Positions 54,893 through 64,000 of a stretch of 64,000 bases of DNA are shown piece after piece. The first letter of the stretch is position 1. Each line of letters starts with the position of its first letter. The notes under the pieces were generated by a model, which made no database searches, was not told the DNA's origin, and saw only the letters and a program-made list of their open reading frames with translations. The translations under genes were made by a program, and so were the position numbers. Origin of the DNA: Streptomyces sp. SCUT-3 (GTDB lineage: Bacteria; Actinomycetota; Actinomycetes; Streptomycetales; Streptomycetaceae); NCBI RefSeq assembly GCF_014083985.1, contig NZ_CP046907.1, forward strand, positions 3,142,001 through 3,206,000, read 5' to 3'.

Positions 54893-55978
54893 ATGCCACG
54901 TGGACGCCATCGCCAATCCTCATCTCTGCGCCGGCTCCTTCCCTCTTCGACGGTCTTCGGCGTGACACTCGCCTGCGCCGTCGCCGCCTGGCTGGTCGAG
55001 GATCCCGCCGGCCTCCGTGTGCTCGTCGCGGTCGGTCTGGCCACCGCCGTGGCCTGCGTCCTCTGGGCGACCCGGACCGCCCGCGAGGCCGAGCGGAAGA
55101 TCCACCGCATCACCGTCGCCCGCACCCGCGACGAGTGGCGCACCGAGGAGCGGATCGCCGAGCTGGAGATCGACCTGGAGGAGGCCCGCGAGATCCGCGC
55201 CGGCCTCGAGCGCCGCCTCCGGGCGAAGCGGTCCGAACTGGCCAGGCTGCGCGGCGACCATGCCGCGCTGCTGCGCCGCTACGCCACCGCCGAGAGCGAG
55301 CGGGCCCGCGCCCTGGAGAGCAGCCGCACCAGCGCGACGGGCCCCGTGGCGGGCCTCGTGCAGAGTGTCGCGGCCGGCCCCGTTCCGCAGGCGCCCGCCG
55401 GCGTGCACGTGCCCTCCACGGCCCTCGTTCTGCGGTCGGGCCCCGCGACCGCCGCGCCGGCCGCGACCGCCGCGACCGCCGCGCCCCTGGACCCGGCGGC
55501 CTTCCGCCGGGCGGCCGACGCGCTGCGGCACATGGCCCGCAACGCCGCCCGCCAGCAGGCGCTGCGCACGGTGGAGGAGGCCCGCCGCCGCGACGCCGAG
55601 GAGCAGCGCCACGGGGACGAGCCCCGGGGCCGGCACGCCCAGGGCAGCCGGCCCCCCGCCGCGGACCGCCCCGCGCTGCCCGTGCGCACGCAGCGCACCG
55701 GCCCGGCCGTCGCGATCGTCCCGGCCGGTCACCGCGCGGACCGCGAACGCCGCCCCACCCCGGGCGGGTTCGACTTCTTCGGCCTGAACAAGCAGGCCGC
55801 CGGTGTCGGCCGCGACCTGGCCGACGTGGTCGGCGACGAGGCGTACGCCGAGCACGAGCGCTCCCTCGGCGACGGGGGGCGCGACCGCGCCCACGGCGCG
55901 GACCCCGAGGTCATCGACCTGACCGCGCACGACGAGACCGAGCAGATCGACGTCCGTCCGCTGCGCGCCCTCTCCTGA
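54893..55978 (+). CDS. Membrane protein with coiled coil, unknown function
   Basis: A 361-residue protein with a basic N-terminus, two membrane segments (about 20-37 and 42-58), a long charged coiled coil (about 63-145; ERIAELEIDLEEAREIRAGL, then ERRLRAKRSELARL) and a Pro/Ala/Arg-rich, probably disordered C-terminal half. The end carries a small conserved-looking stretch (GGFDFFGLNKQAAGVG). No enzymatic motif is visible. Shape suggests a scaffold at the membrane, for instance in cell division or wall assembly, but nothing supports a firm assignment. Confidence 0.8.
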   Translation: MPRGRHRQSSSLRRLLPSSTVFGVTLACAVAAWLVEDPAGLRVLVAVGLATAVACVLWATRTAREAERKIHRITVARTRDEWRTEERIAELEIDLEEAREIRAGLERRLRAKRSELARLRGDHAALLRRYATAESERARALESSRTSATGPVAGLVQSVAAGPVPQAPAGVHVPSTALVLRSGPATAAPAATAATAAPLDPAAFRRAADALRHMARNAARQQALRTVEEARRRDAEEQRHGDEPRGRHAQGSRPPAADRPALPVRTQRTGPAVAIVPAGHRADRERRPTPGGFDFFGLNKQAAGVGRDLADVVGDEAYAEHERSLGDGGRDRAHGADPEVIDLTAHDETEQIDVRPLRALS

Positions 55979-56018
55979 CCGGGCCTTCCCGCCGGGTCCT
56001 TCGACCCGGTACCGGCGC

Positions 56019-56060
56019 GAACGCCGCGGGCCCCGCCGACCGGCGGGGCCCGCGGCGTTC
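56019..56060 (+). terminator. Perfect 20-bp hairpin after the coiled-coil gene
   Basis: The arms 56019-56038 and 56041-56060 pair perfectly with AC at the turn, beginning 41 bases after the stop. Confidence 0.8.
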
Positions 56061-56063
56061 CGC

Positions 56064-56095
56064 GTGCCGGGGAGCGTCCGTGCCGGGGAGCGTCC
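56064..56095. repeat. 16-bp direct repeat, 2 copies
   Basis: Two perfect copies of GTGCCGGGGAGCGTCC lie directly after the hairpin, upstream of the EF-hand gene. Confidence 0.85.
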
Positions 56096-56261
56096 GGGCC
56101 GGGCCGGGCCGTGCGCCGGGCCGGGGCCGCCACCGATGCGCGCCGTTCGGCGGGCGGTGGTCACCGGATCGGGTGCCGCGCCTGCGGCTCGGTGTGCCCT
56201 CGGAAGGCTTCGATCCCAAGCTGGAGGAGCCGCGAGACAAGATCACGAGAGGACTTGGCCC

Positions 56262-56813
56262 ATGACCACGACGGTGCAGGACATCATCACCATCAAGCTC
56301 GAGCGTGAATTCGAAGCCATGGACGCCAACCACGACGGCTACCTGGACCGGACGGACTACCAGAAGCTCGCCGACCGCTACATCCAGGCCTACCGGATCG
56401 ACAAGGACGACCGCCGGGCCAGGGCACTCCAGACCTTCTGCCAGATCTACTGGCTGGAGCTGCTGCGCCACGCGGGCGTGGACGGCGACCGGCTCACGAA
56501 GGACCAGTTCGTCATGGCCAACCGCCTCGCGGTCATCGACACCAGCCGGCTCAACGTGACCGAGGGCGGCGGCCACGCGATCTTCGACGTCATCGACGTC
56601 GACGGCGACAACGAGATCAGCAGGGCCGAGTTCGAACGCTTCCTGAGGGACGTGCGGAGGAGCGAGGCACCCGACGCGATGGACTCGTTCGCCAGGCTGG
56701 ACACCGACGGGGACGGCACGATCTCGCGCTACGAGTTCATCCGCGCGATCCGTGAGCACTTCTTCTCGCACGACCCGGACGCCCCGGGCAGCCTGTTCTT
56801 CGGGCGCGTCTGA
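56262..56813 (+). CDS. EF-hand calcium-binding protein (calerythrin-like)
   Basis: A 183-residue cytosolic protein with four EF-hands. Loops 1 (21-32, DANHDGYLDRTD), 3 (112-123, DVDGDNEISRAE) and 4 (147-158, DTDGDGTISRYE) are canonical; loop 2 (about 71-82) is degenerate, as in calerythrin of Saccharopolyspora. Such proteins buffer or sense Ca2+ in actinomycetes. ATG 56262 has GAGAGGAC upstream. It stands alone, convergent with the nuoD-like gene. Confidence 0.92.
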   Translation: MTTTVQDIITIKLEREFEAMDANHDGYLDRTDYQKLADRYIQAYRIDKDDRRARALQTFCQIYWLELLRHAGVDGDRLTKDQFVMANRLAVIDTSRLNVTEGGGHAIFDVIDVDGDNEISRAEFERFLRDVRRSEAPDAMDSFARLDTDGDGTISRYEFIRAIREHFFSHDPDAPGSLFFGRV

Positions 56814-56859
56814 CCCGCCCGCCGCCGGGCTCCCGCCGGTTCCGGCAGGGAGCCCCCGC

Positions 56860-56891
56860 GGCCGTCCCGGGAGTCCGCTCCCGGGGCGGCC
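56860..56891. terminator. Near-perfect 14-bp hairpin between convergent genes
   Basis: GGCCGTCCCGGGAG (56860-56873) pairs with 56878-56891 with one mismatch around TCCG, between the EF-hand and nuoD-like stops. Confidence 0.6.
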
Positions 56892-56981
56892 GTCGCCGGT
56901 CGTCCGGCCGGTCGTCCGGCCCGTGCGTCCCGCAGCGTGGCCGGGCACCGCCGCCCGGCCGTCACCGCTGCCCGGTGCGCG

Positions 56982-58133
56982 TCACTTGTCGATGTCGCCG
57001 ACCACGAAGAACATCGACCCCAGGATCGACACCATGTCCGCGACCAGGGTGCCGGGCAGCAGCTCGGCCAGCGCCTGGATGTTGTTGAAGGACGCCGAGC
57101 GCAGCTTCAGCCGCCACGGCGTCTTGTCGCCCTTGGAGACCAGGTAGTAGCCGTTGAGCCCCAGCGGGTTCTCGGTCCACGCGTAGGTGTGGCCCTCGGG
57201 GGCCTTGAGGACCTTCGGCAGCCGCTGGTTGACCGGCCCCGGGGGCAGCTCCTCCAGCCGGTCCAGGCAGGCGTCCGCCAGGTCGAGGGCGTTGTGGGTC
57301 TGCTCCAGCAGGCACTCGAACCGGGCCAGGCAGTCGCCCTCGGAACGGGTCACCACGCGCAGGGTGCCGGCCAGCTCCCCGTAGGCCAGGTACGGCTCGT
57401 CGCGGCGCAGGTCGAAGTCGACGCCCGAGGCGCGGGCGATCGGACCGCTGATCCCGTAGGCGTGCACCGCCTCCCGGGACAGCACCCCGACGCCGCGGGT
57501 GCGGCCGCGGAAGATCTCGTTGCCCATGATCAGGTCGTCGAAGACGGCGATGCGCGCGCGGACGGCCGACACGGCCTGCCGGACCCGGCCGAGCCAGCCG
57601 TTGGGCAGGTCCTCCTTGAGGCCGCCCACCCGGTTGAACATGTAGTGGATGCGGCCGCCGGACGCCTCCTCCATCACGTGCTGCAGCGTCTCGCGCTCGG
57701 TGAAGGCGTGGAACATCGGCGTGATCGCGCCCAGCTCCAGCGGGTAGGAGCCCAGGAACATCAGGTGGTTGAGCACCCGGTTCAGCTCCGCCAGCAGGGT
57801 GCGGGTCCACACGGCGCGCTCGGGCACCTCCATGCCGAGCATCCGCTCGACCGCCAGGACGACCCCCAGCTCGTTGGAGAACGCCGACAGCCAGTCGTGA
57901 CGGTTGGCCAGCATGATGATCTGGCGGTAGTCCCGGGCCTCGAACAGCTTCTCCGCGCCGCGGTGCATGTAGCCGACCACCGGTTCGGCCGAGGTGATCC
58001 GCTCGCCGTCCAGCAGCAGCCGCAGCCGCAGCACACCGTGCGTGGACGGGTGCTGCGGGCCGATGTTCAGCACCATGTCGGTGCTGTCGATGTCCGCCGA
58101 CCCCGCACCGATGCCGACTGTCGTCTCCGTCAT
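56982..58133 (-). CDS. nuoD2: Orphan NADH-quinone oxidoreductase subunit D
   Basis: A 383-residue NuoD/49-kDa-type subunit, the quinone-site partner in complex I. The N-terminus has [17 protein letters not shown] and [12 protein letters not shown], with the quinone-site His-28/His-32 pair and the Arg-58 near cluster N2 conserved; the C-terminal DPVMGSVDR-like end is replaced by [10 protein letters not shown]. No other nuo subunit is nearby, so it is a stand-alone copy beside a presumed full nuo operon elsewhere. It overlaps the methyltransferase stop by four bases. Confidence 0.92.
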   Translation of the reverse strand: MTETTVGIGAGSADIDSTDMVLNIGPQHPSTHGVLRLRLLLDGERITSAEPVVGYMHRGAEKLFEARDYRQIIMLANRHDWLSAFSNELGVVLAVERMLGMEVPERAVWTRTLLAELNRVLNHLMFLGSYPLELGAITPMFHAFTERETLQHVMEEASGGRIHYMFNRVGGLKEDLPNGWLGRVRQAVSAVRARIAVFDDLIMGNEIFRGRTRGVGVLSREAVHAYGISGPIARASGVDFDLRRDEPYLAYGELAGTLRVVTRSEGDCLARFECLLEQTHNALDLADACLDRLEELPPGPVNQRLPKVLKAPEGHTYAWTENPLGLNGYYLVSKGDKTPWRLKLRSASFNNIQALAELLPGTLVADMVSILGSMFFVVGDIDK

Positions 58134-59245
58134 GGCCCCGAGTCTGCCACTGCCCCGGCACCCGGCGGACGGTGCCCGGCGGACGGCGGCAGCACCCGGT
58201 CCACCGGCACCCCCACCCCGTGCACCAGCCAGTCGAAGTCCCCCAGCCCCCCGGCCGCCGTCAGCTCCGCCGCCTCCCCGGCGCCCGCCAGCGCCCGCAC
58301 GTACGCCGCGGGGTCGCTCGAGGCCAGGGACAGCGGCGGCCGGGCGCCCGAGACCCCCAGGGCCCGCAGCGCCTCGCGCTGCGTGGTCAGCAGCGTCCCC
58401 GCCCCGGAGGCCGCCCGGCCGTCCGCCCCGCCGTCCGCCGCGCCCGCGGCCGCCTCCGCGGCGGCGGCGCAGGCGTCCAGCGCCACGTGCGCGGTGACGT
58501 CGCACGACCCGTCGGGCACCGGCGGCACCTGCCGGCCCCCGCGGAAGCCGGCCAGCGTGCCGAACGGCGGGCGGGCGTCGCGCCCGTGGGCGTAGTCCAC
58601 CGCGACCGCCGCGCCCCGCCGCACGCGGGCCACCGCCCGCGCCCACGCCTCGTCCCGCGGGAGTCCGATCTCCGCGCGCAGCCCCGGGCGCCCGGCGATC
58701 GGCCACCACCGCTCCAGCCACGCCGCGTCCGCCCCCGCCACCGGCCCGCCGGGCAGCTCCGCGCCGTCCTCCGGCCGCACCAGCACGTACCGGGGCACGC
58801 CGTCCTCCCCGGTGGCGGCGACGTCCACCGGCACGTTGTCCAGCCACTCGTTGGCGAAGAGGACCCCGGTGACGCCCTCGGGCACCGCGTCGGTCCAGGC
58901 GATCCGCGGGTCCAGCCCGTCCGGCCGGGCGGCCCGCTCCACGGCGGTCGCCCGCAGCCGCCGCGCGGTGCCGGACGGCAGGGCGGCGGCCACCGCGGCG
59001 GTCAGCTCGCCCCGCCCGGCGCCGACGTCCACGAAGTCCAGCACCGGGGGCCGGCCCAGGGCCTCGTCGACCGACTCCACCAGCCGCGCCACGGCGCCCG
59101 CGAACAGCGGCGAGGCGTGCACGGAGGTGCGGAAGTGCCCGGCCGGCCCCTCGGGGCGCAGGTAGAAGCCCGCCCGGTCCCCGGGCCCGCCGCCGTACAG
59201 GGCCTGCTCGGTCGCGTCCCGCCAACCCGTCCATCCGCCGCTCAC
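58130..59245 (-). CDS. MidA/NDUFAF7-family SAM-dependent methyltransferase
   Basis: A 371-residue class I methyltransferase of the DUF185/MidA family (SAM_MT). The SAM-binding motif reads [15 protein letters not shown], with [13 protein letters not shown] (motif typical of MidA) and the start [18 protein letters not shown]. In eukaryotes the ortholog NDUFAF7 dimethylates an Arg of the complex I subunit NDUFS2 (NuoD homolog). Here the gene overlaps the nuoD2 start by ATGA, so both are made together. An Ala/Gly/Asp-rich insertion lies at about 265-285. The ATG at 59245 has a weak ribosome site. Confidence 0.9.
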   Translation of the reverse strand: MSGGWTGWRDATEQALYGGGPGDRAGFYLRPEGPAGHFRTSVHASPLFAGAVARLVESVDEALGRPPVLDFVDVGAGRGELTAAVAAALPSGTARRLRATAVERAARPDGLDPRIAWTDAVPEGVTGVLFANEWLDNVPVDVAATGEDGVPRYVLVRPEDGAELPGGPVAGADAAWLERWWPIAGRPGLRAEIGLPRDEAWARAVARVRRGAAVAVDYAHGRDARPPFGTLAGFRGGRQVPPVPDGSCDVTAHVALDACAAAAEAAAGAADGGADGRAASGAGTLLTTQREALRALGVSGARPPLSLASSDPAAYVRALAGAGEAAELTAAGGLGDFDWLVHGVGVPVDRVLPPSAGHRPPGAGAVADSGP

Positions 59246-59326
59246 AAGGGCGACAGGCTACAGCTCACTCCCGGGGAGTAGACGGGATCGCCCTGCCGGT
59301 TGATCCGGCGGCGCCGCGCCGGTGCA

Positions 59327-59332
59327 TACGCT
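59327..59332 (+). promoter_or_regulatory. -10 for a probable leaderless kinase transcript
   Basis: TACGCT ends seven bases before GTG 59340 and there is no ribosome site, so the transcript may begin at the GTG. The promoter overlaps the divergent methyltransferase leader. Confidence 0.5.
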
Positions 59333-59339
59333 GGGCGGC

Positions 59340-60533
59340 GTGCAGCGCCTCTACGCCTTCATCCGCAGACACCCGACGTGGGTCGACACGTTCTGGGCGG
59401 TCTGCCTCCTCGGCCTGTCGCTGCTCGGCCTCGTCAGCGGGGCCCACCCCGCCCGGTACTGGGCCGCCGTGCCCGTCGTCGTCGCCCAGTCGGTGACGGT
59501 GGCCCTGCGCCGCCGCGCGCCGGAGCGGATGCTGCTGCTCACCTTCGGCTACGGGATCGCGCAGCTGGCCCTCGACGTGAGCAGCAACCCGGGCGACATC
59601 GCGATGCCGGTCGTCGTCTACACCGTCGCCTCCTGCGGTGCGGCGTGGGCCTCCCGCCTGGCGCTCCTCGGCGCGCTCACCGCCCCCGCCCTGTCCGTGC
59701 TGCGCTGGCCGAGCGACTACGGCGGGGCGTGGGACAACCTCCTGGGGGCCTTCTTCCTCACCGTGCCGTTCGTCCTGGCCTGGGTGCTCGGCGACTCGGT
59801 GCGCACCCGCCGCGCCTACTACGCGCAGCTGGAGGAGCGGGCCGCCCGCCTGGAGCGGGAGCGCGAGGCGCAGTCCAAGGTCGCCGTCGCCGCCGAACGG
59901 GCCCGCATCGCCCGCGAGCTGCACGACGTCGTCGCGCACAACGTGTCGGTGATGGTCGTCCAGGCCGACGGCGCCGCCTACGTCCTCGACAGCTCCCCGG
60001 AGCAGGCCCGGGAGGCACTGGGGACCATCTCCTCCACCGGCCGCCAGGCGCTCGCCGAGATGCGCCGGCTGCTGGGCGTGCTGCGCTCTCCCGAGCAGCC
60101 GGAGGGCGGGGAGTACGTGCCCCAGCCCGGCGTGGACCAGCTGGACGACCTCGTCGAGCAGGTCCGCGGCGCCGGGCTGCCGGTCGACTTCCGGGTGCAG
60201 GGCACGCCCGTGCCGCTGCCGCGCGCCGTGGAGCTGACCGCCTACCGGATCGTGCAGGAGGCGCTGACCAACGTGCGCAAGCACGGCGGCGCCGGCGCGG
60301 AGGCGGTCGTCCGGATCGCCCACGGCGAGGACGAGCTGGACGTCCTCGTCGAGGACGACGGGCACGGCGCCGACCGCGGAATGTACCTGGAGGGCGGCGC
60401 GGACGGGCTCGGCCACGGCCTGATCGGCATGCGCGAACGCGTGCGCCTGGTCGGCGGGACGCTGGAGGCCGGACCCGCCGCGGGCGGCGGTTTCCGGGTG
60501 AGCGCGCGCCTGCCGCTGGGCGGTGAACGGTGA
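59340..60533 (+). CDS. NarL-type sensor histidine kinase
   Basis: A 397-residue membrane kinase. About five membrane segments span residues 18-155, then a coiled coil, the HisKA_3 motif RELHDVVAHNVSVMVVQA (His-195) and the ATPase domain with N- and G-boxes (EALTNVRKHGGAGA, DDGHGADR, GLIGMRERVRLVGG). It is of the common actinobacterial DesK/NarL type with unknown signal. The start used is GTG 59340; a GTG at 59322 overlaps the -10. A response regulator follows after 193 bases. Confidence 0.93.
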   Translation: MQRLYAFIRRHPTWVDTFWAVCLLGLSLLGLVSGAHPARYWAAVPVVVAQSVTVALRRRAPERMLLLTFGYGIAQLALDVSSNPGDIAMPVVVYTVASCGAAWASRLALLGALTAPALSVLRWPSDYGGAWDNLLGAFFLTVPFVLAWVLGDSVRTRRAYYAQLEERAARLEREREAQSKVAVAAERARIARELHDVVAHNVSVMVVQADGAAYVLDSSPEQAREALGTISSTGRQALAEMRRLLGVLRSPEQPEGGEYVPQPGVDQLDDLVEQVRGAGLPVDFRVQGTPVPLPRAVELTAYRIVQEALTNVRKHGGAGAEAVVRIAHGEDELDVLVEDDGHGADRGMYLEGGADGLGHGLIGMRERVRLVGGTLEAGPAAGGGFRVSARLPLGGER

Positions 60534-60544
60534 GGCCGGCGAGG

Positions 60545-60592
60545 CCCCGCCCGGCCCGGCTCCAGTTCCCCCGCCCGGCCCGGCTCCAGTTC
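60545..60592. repeat. 24-bp tandem repeat, 2 copies plus a partial third
   Basis: CCCCGCCCGGCCCGGCTCCAGTTC occurs twice in tandem, with a third incomplete copy, in the gap between kinase and regulator genes. Later in the same gap GCACCCGCACGGCCGC-like units repeat. The frame here does not look coding. Confidence 0.85.
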
Positions 60593-60726
60593 CCCCGCCC
60601 GGCCTCCCCGGGGGCCGGCCGCACACCCGCACGGCCGCGCACCCGCACGGCCGCCCCGCCGCTCCGCACACGGCCGCCCGCGCGCGCAGACCGCGCACCG
60701 GGCACGGCAGAAGGGACCTCCCGCCC

Positions 60727-61413
60727 ATGACGATCCGCGTGATGCTCGTCGACGACCAGGCGCTGCTCCGCGCCGGCTTCCGGATGGTGCTCCAGGCACA
60801 GGACGACATGGAGGTCGTCGCGGAGGCCGGCGACGGCCTCGAGGCCCTGGAAGTGCTGCGCTCCACCCGGGCGGACGTGGTCCTGATGGACGTGCGGATG
60901 CCCCGCATGGACGGCGTCGAGGCCACCGCCGAGATCTGCCGAGGGGCCTCCGGCGACGGCCCGGGCGCGCCGAAGGTCCTCATCCTGACCACCTTCGACC
61001 TCGACGAGTACGCGTTCTCCGCCCTGAAGGCGGGCGCCTGCGGCTTCATGCTCAAGGACGTGCCGCCGGCCGAGCTGCTGTCCGCGATCCGGACCGTGCA
61101 CAGCGGCGACGCGGTCGTCGCGCCGAGCACCACCCGGCGGCTGCTGGACCGCTTCGCCCCGCTGCTGCCCAGCACCGCCGAGCCGGCCGCCGAGGAGCTG
61201 GGGCGGCTCACCGAGCGCGAGCGCGAGGTGCTGCTGCAGGTCGCCCAGGGGCTGTCCAACGGGGAGATAGCCGCGCGCCTGTTCGTCTCCGAGGCGACCG
61301 TCAAGACCCACGTCGGCCGCATCCTCGCCAAGCTGCACCTGCGCGACCGGGTGCAGGCCGTCGTCCTCGCCTACGAGACCGGCCTCGTCCGGGCCGGCGG
61401 CCCCCGCCCCTGA
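60727..61413 (+). CDS. NarL/LuxR-type response regulator
   Basis: A 228-residue regulator with receiver domain (Asp-9/Asp-10, phospho-acceptor Asp-55 in VVLMDVRMPR, Lys in FMLKDVPP) and LuxR helix-turn-helix (about 160-220; LTEREREVLLQVAQGLSNGE, then ATVKTHVGRILAKL). ATG 60727 has AAGGGA upstream; in-frame longer starts run through the repeats. The 193-base gap from the kinase is larger than usual for such pairs. Confidence 0.95.
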   Translation: MTIRVMLVDDQALLRAGFRMVLQAQDDMEVVAEAGDGLEALEVLRSTRADVVLMDVRMPRMDGVEATAEICRGASGDGPGAPKVLILTTFDLDEYAFSALKAGACGFMLKDVPPAELLSAIRTVHSGDAVVAPSTTRRLLDRFAPLLPSTAEPAAEELGRLTEREREVLLQVAQGLSNGEIAARLFVSEATVKTHVGRILAKLHLRDRVQAVVLAYETGLVRAGGPRP

Positions 61414-61597
61414 CCGGCGGCCCCCGCCCCTGACCGGGGACGCCCGTCCCGATCCCGCCCCACGCCGCCCGCGCCGCCCCTCCCGCCGTCCCTCCCGGCC
61501 CCTCCACCGAGGGCGCCGGGACGTGTCGGGCGCTGGCGTAGCATGGCCGGGAACGTCCGGTACCCGCCGCGGACTGGAACGGAAGAGGGCAGGGACC

Positions 61598-62512
61598 ATG
61601 ACCCGTACCGACGGCACCGAGGACGCCGCGAGCCGCCCCGCACGGCTCGCCGTGGGCGTCGTCGGCGCGGGCCGCGTCGGCACCGCGCTCGCCGCATGCC
61701 TGCGGCTGGCGGGCCACCGCCCCGTCGCCGCCTCCGGCGTCTCCGACGCCTCCCGCCGCCGCGCCGAGGCGCTGCTGCCCGGCGTGCCCCTGGTCGAGCC
61801 CGCCGAGGTGCTCGCCCGCGCCGACCTCGTCCTGCTGACCGTGCCCGACGACGCCCTGCCGGGCCTGGTCGAGGGGCTGGCGGCGACCGGCGCGGTCCGA
61901 CCCGGCCAGCTGGTCGTCCACACCTCCGGCCGGTACGGCACGGACGTGCTGGAGCCGGTGGTGCGCGCCGGCGGCCTGCCGCTGGCCCTGCACCCGGTGA
62001 TGACCTTCACGGGCAGCCCGGTGGACGTGGAGCGCCTGGCCGGCTGCTCGTTCGGCGTGACCGCCCCGGAGGAGCTGCGGCTGGCCGGCGAGGCCCTGGT
62101 GGTGGAGATGGGCGGCGAGCCCGAGTGGATCTCCGAGGCCGACCGGCCGCTGTACCACGCGGCCCTGGCGCACGGCGCCAACCACCTGGTCACCCTGGTC
62201 GCCCAGTCCCTGGAGATGCTGCGCGGCGCCGGGGTGGGGGCCCCGGACCGGATGCTCGGCCCGCTGCTCGGCGCCGCCCTGGACAACGCGCTGCGCTCCG
62301 GCGACGCGGCCCTGACCGGCCCGGTCGCCCGCGGCGACGCCGGCACCGTGCGCACCCACGTCGAGCAGCTGCGCCGCCACGCGCCGCAGACCCTGGCGTC
62401 CTACCTCGCCATGGCCCGCACCACCGCCGACCGCGCCCTGGCCGGCGGCACCCTGAAAGCCGAGTCCGCCGAGGCGCTCCTGGACGTCCTCGCAGACGGG
62501 AGCCCCCGATGA
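61598..62512 (+). CDS. Rossmann-fold/DUF2520 protein
   Basis: A 304-residue NAD(P)-binding protein with a Rossmann domain ([20 protein letters not shown]) and a DUF2520 C-terminal domain, similar in plan to ketopantoate reductase and 6-phosphogluconate-type dehydrogenases. It is coupled to panC by an ATGA overlap; genes of this family are usual panC neighbours in actinobacteria, so a role in pantothenate synthesis is possible but unproven. AGGGCAGGGA precedes the ATG; TAGCAT at 61538-61543 may be the -10. Confidence 0.9.
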   Translation: MTRTDGTEDAASRPARLAVGVVGAGRVGTALAACLRLAGHRPVAASGVSDASRRRAEALLPGVPLVEPAEVLARADLVLLTVPDDALPGLVEGLAATGAVRPGQLVVHTSGRYGTDVLEPVVRAGGLPLALHPVMTFTGSPVDVERLAGCSFGVTAPEELRLAGEALVVEMGGEPEWISEADRPLYHAALAHGANHLVTLVAQSLEMLRGAGVGAPDRMLGPLLGAALDNALRSGDAALTGPVARGDAGTVRTHVEQLRRHAPQTLASYLAMARTTADRALAGGTLKAESAEALLDVLADGSPR

Positions 62513-63387
62513 GCACGCCCGGCGTCGACCTGCTGTACACCGCCGCCGAGCTGCGGTCCCGGCCGCGCCCGCCGGCCGGCCGTGCCGTGGTGATGACCAT
62601 GGGCGCCCTGCACGCCGGGCACGCCGCGCTGGTCCGGGCGGCCCGCGAGCACGTCGGGGCGGCCGGGCAGGTCGTCGTCACCGTCTTCGTCAACCCGCTG
62701 CAGTTCGGCGAGGGCGAGGACCTGGACCGCTACCCGCGCACCCTCGGCGCCGACCTGGAGGTCTGCGCGGACGCCGGCGCGGACGCCGTCTTCGCCCCCT
62801 CCGTCGCCGAGGTCTACCCCGGCGGCGACCCGCAGGTGCGGATCACGGCCGGCCCGATGGGGGAGCGGCTGGAGGGCGCCAGCCGGCCCGGCCACTTCGA
62901 CGGGATGCTCACCGTCGTCGCCAAGCTGCTGCACCTGACCGCGCCGGACACCGCGTTCTTCGGGGAGAAGGACGCCCAGCAGCTGGCCCTGATCCGGCGG
63001 ATGGCCGCCGATCTGAACTTCCCCGTGGAGGTCGTCGGCGTGCCGACGGTCCGCGAGGCCGACGGGCTCGCCCTGTCCAGCCGCAACGCCTACCTGTCCG
63101 AGGCCGGGCGCGCCTCCGCCCTCGCCCTCTCCCGGGCCCTGTTCGCCGGACGCGACGCCCGCGCGGGCGGCCCCAAGGAGATCAGGGCCGCCGCCCGCGC
63201 CGTCCTGGACGACGCCGCCCGCCTGGACCCGCCGGTGATGCTGGACTACCTGGCGCTGGTCGACCCGGCCGACTTCACCGACGCCGCCGAGGACCACACC
63301 GGCCCGGCCGTCCTGGCCGTCGCCGCCCGGGTCGGCACCACCCGCCTGATCGACAACGTCCCCCTCGACCTGGGAGCCCCCCGATGA
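62509..63387 (+). CDS. panC: Pantothenate synthetase
   Basis: A 292-residue ligase that joins pantoate and beta-alanine with ATP. The HIGH-like motif is HAGH (in [14 protein letters not shown]), with [22 protein letters not shown] and LSSRNAYLS conserved. ATG overlaps the upstream stop and its own stop overlaps the nadB start, so the three genes form one operon. Confidence 0.96.
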   Translation: MSTPGVDLLYTAAELRSRPRPPAGRAVVMTMGALHAGHAALVRAAREHVGAAGQVVVTVFVNPLQFGEGEDLDRYPRTLGADLEVCADAGADAVFAPSVAEVYPGGDPQVRITAGPMGERLEGASRPGHFDGMLTVVAKLLHLTAPDTAFFGEKDAQQLALIRRMAADLNFPVEVVGVPTVREADGLALSSRNAYLSEAGRASALALSRALFAGRDARAGGPKEIRAAARAVLDDAARLDPPVMLDYLALVDPADFTDAAEDHTGPAVLAVAARVGTTRLIDNVPLDLGAPR

Positions 63388-64000
63388 CCGGCATACGCCT
63401 GACCGCGCCCGACCCCGGGTGGGCGATCGACGCCGACGTGGTCGTCGTCGGTTCCGGCGTCGCCGGGCTGACCGCCGCCCTGCGCTGCTCCGCGGCCGGC
63501 GCCCGCACCGTGGTCGTCACCAAGGCCCGCCTCGACGACGGCTCCACCCGCTGGGCCCAGGGCGGCATCGCCGCCGCCCTCGGCGAGGGCGACACCCCCG
63601 AGCAACACCTGGACGACACCCTGGTCGCCGGCGCCGGACTGTGCGACGAGGACGCGGTGCGGCTGCTGGTCACCGAGGGCCCGGCCGCCGTGCGGCGGCT
63701 CATCGCCACCGGCGCGGCCTTCGACACCGGCGCCGACGGCGAGATCCTGCTGACCCGCGAGGGCGGCCACCACCGCCGCCGCATCGCGCACGCCGGCGGC
63801 GACGCCACCGGCGCCGAGATCTCCCGCGCCCTGGTCAAGGCCGTCCACGAAACGGGCATCGAGACGATCGAGGACGCCCTCGTCCTGGACCTGCTCACCG
63901 ACGACGCCGGCCGCGCGGCCGGCGTCACCCTGCACGTCATGGGCCAGGGTCAGCGCGACGGCGTCGGCGCCGTCCACGCCCGCGCCGTGGTGCTGGCCAC
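63384..64000 (+). CDS. nadB: L-aspartate oxidase, 5' part (cut by window end)
   Basis: The first 205 codons are present with no stop before the window end. FAD-binding [21 protein letters not shown] (read as [11 protein letters not shown] and [10 protein letters not shown]), [14 protein letters not shown] and the Arg/His stretch [19 protein letters not shown] (catalytic Arg region) identify L-aspartate oxidase, first step of quinolinate and NAD synthesis. ATG overlaps the panC stop. Confidence 0.95.
   Translation, partial: MTGIRLTAPDPGWAIDADVVVVGSGVAGLTAALRCSAAGARTVVVTKARLDDGSTRWAQGGIAAALGEGDTPEQHLDDTLVAGAGLCDEDAVRLLVTEGPAAVRRLIATGAAFDTGADGEILLTREGGHHRRRIAHAGGDATGAEISRALVKAVHETGIETIEDALVLDLLTDDAGRAAGVTLHVMGQGQRDGVGAVHARAVVLA

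Noticed and set aside
60523-60726. A 68-residue Pro-rich extension of the response regulator
   Set aside because: It is encoded by tandem repeats, and the receiver domain starts directly at ATG 60727.

Overview
The window is actinobacterial chromosome, almost certainly Streptomyces or a close relative. GC is very high, GTG and TTG starts are common, genes are dense with ATGA/GTGA overlaps, and the set includes a whiE-type spore-pigment type II PKS, tipA, XRE/DUF397 and SpoIIE-family genes. The right half (about 35-64 kb: tipA, dedA, thrE, ppa, dacB, metalloprotease, tilS, hpt, ftsH, folE-folP-folB-folK, EF-hand protein, orphan nuoD, two-component system, panC, nadB) follows, from memory, a gene order conserved in Streptomyces cores. 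The left half looks more accessory. No rRNA, tRNA, insertion sequence, CRISPR array or prophage was seen.

Layout: (1) 1-8.7 kb: the end of an unknown gene, an M50/CBS membrane protease, a baeRF-type release-factor-like protein, a two-gene FtsX-type ABC exporter divergent from a NarL-type two-component pair, and a class F sortase beside a repeat-rich secreted, cell-wall-type protein. (2) 8.9-20.7 kb: a ten-gene minus-strand operon for an aromatic polyketide (SchA/CurD-like, cupin, KS-alpha, CLF, ACP, aromatase, TcmI-like cyclase) that continues into a complete acetyl-CoA carboxylase set (fused accDA, accB, accC). A flavin monooxygenase is divergent, as in whiE. The operon ends in a perfect 19-bp hairpin and the monooxygenase in a perfect 22-bp hairpin. 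(3) 20.8-28.6 kb: a PAS/GAF/PP2C/ATPase regulator, then inositol catabolism (iolG divergent from iolC-iolB-iolD). (4) 28.7-34.5 kb: CDF transporter, small membrane proteins, VanZ-PepSY-like protein, and an XRE/DUF397 pair with two divergent small genes. (5) 34.5-50.8 kb: LysE-type exporter divergent from tipA, then housekeeping and folate genes. (6) 50.8-54.7 kb: a four-gene quaternary-amine (betaine-type) ABC importer. (7) 54.9-64 kb: coiled-coil membrane protein, calerythrin-like EF-hand protein, a MidA-family methyltransferase coupled to an orphan NuoD, a second two-component system, and the DUF2520-panC-nadB operon, cut by the window end.

Functional links: the carboxylase at the end of the PKS operon would supply malonyl-CoA to the same pathway. 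The MidA/NuoD overlap mirrors the eukaryotic enzyme-substrate pair NDUFAF7/NDUFS2. tipA keeps both its 19-bp-spacer autoregulated promoter and the internal start for the short drug-binding form. An unusual general trait is the number of short in-phase tandem repeats (12-33 bp units) expanded inside linkers of otherwise conserved enzymes, including all three of iolC, iolB and iolD.
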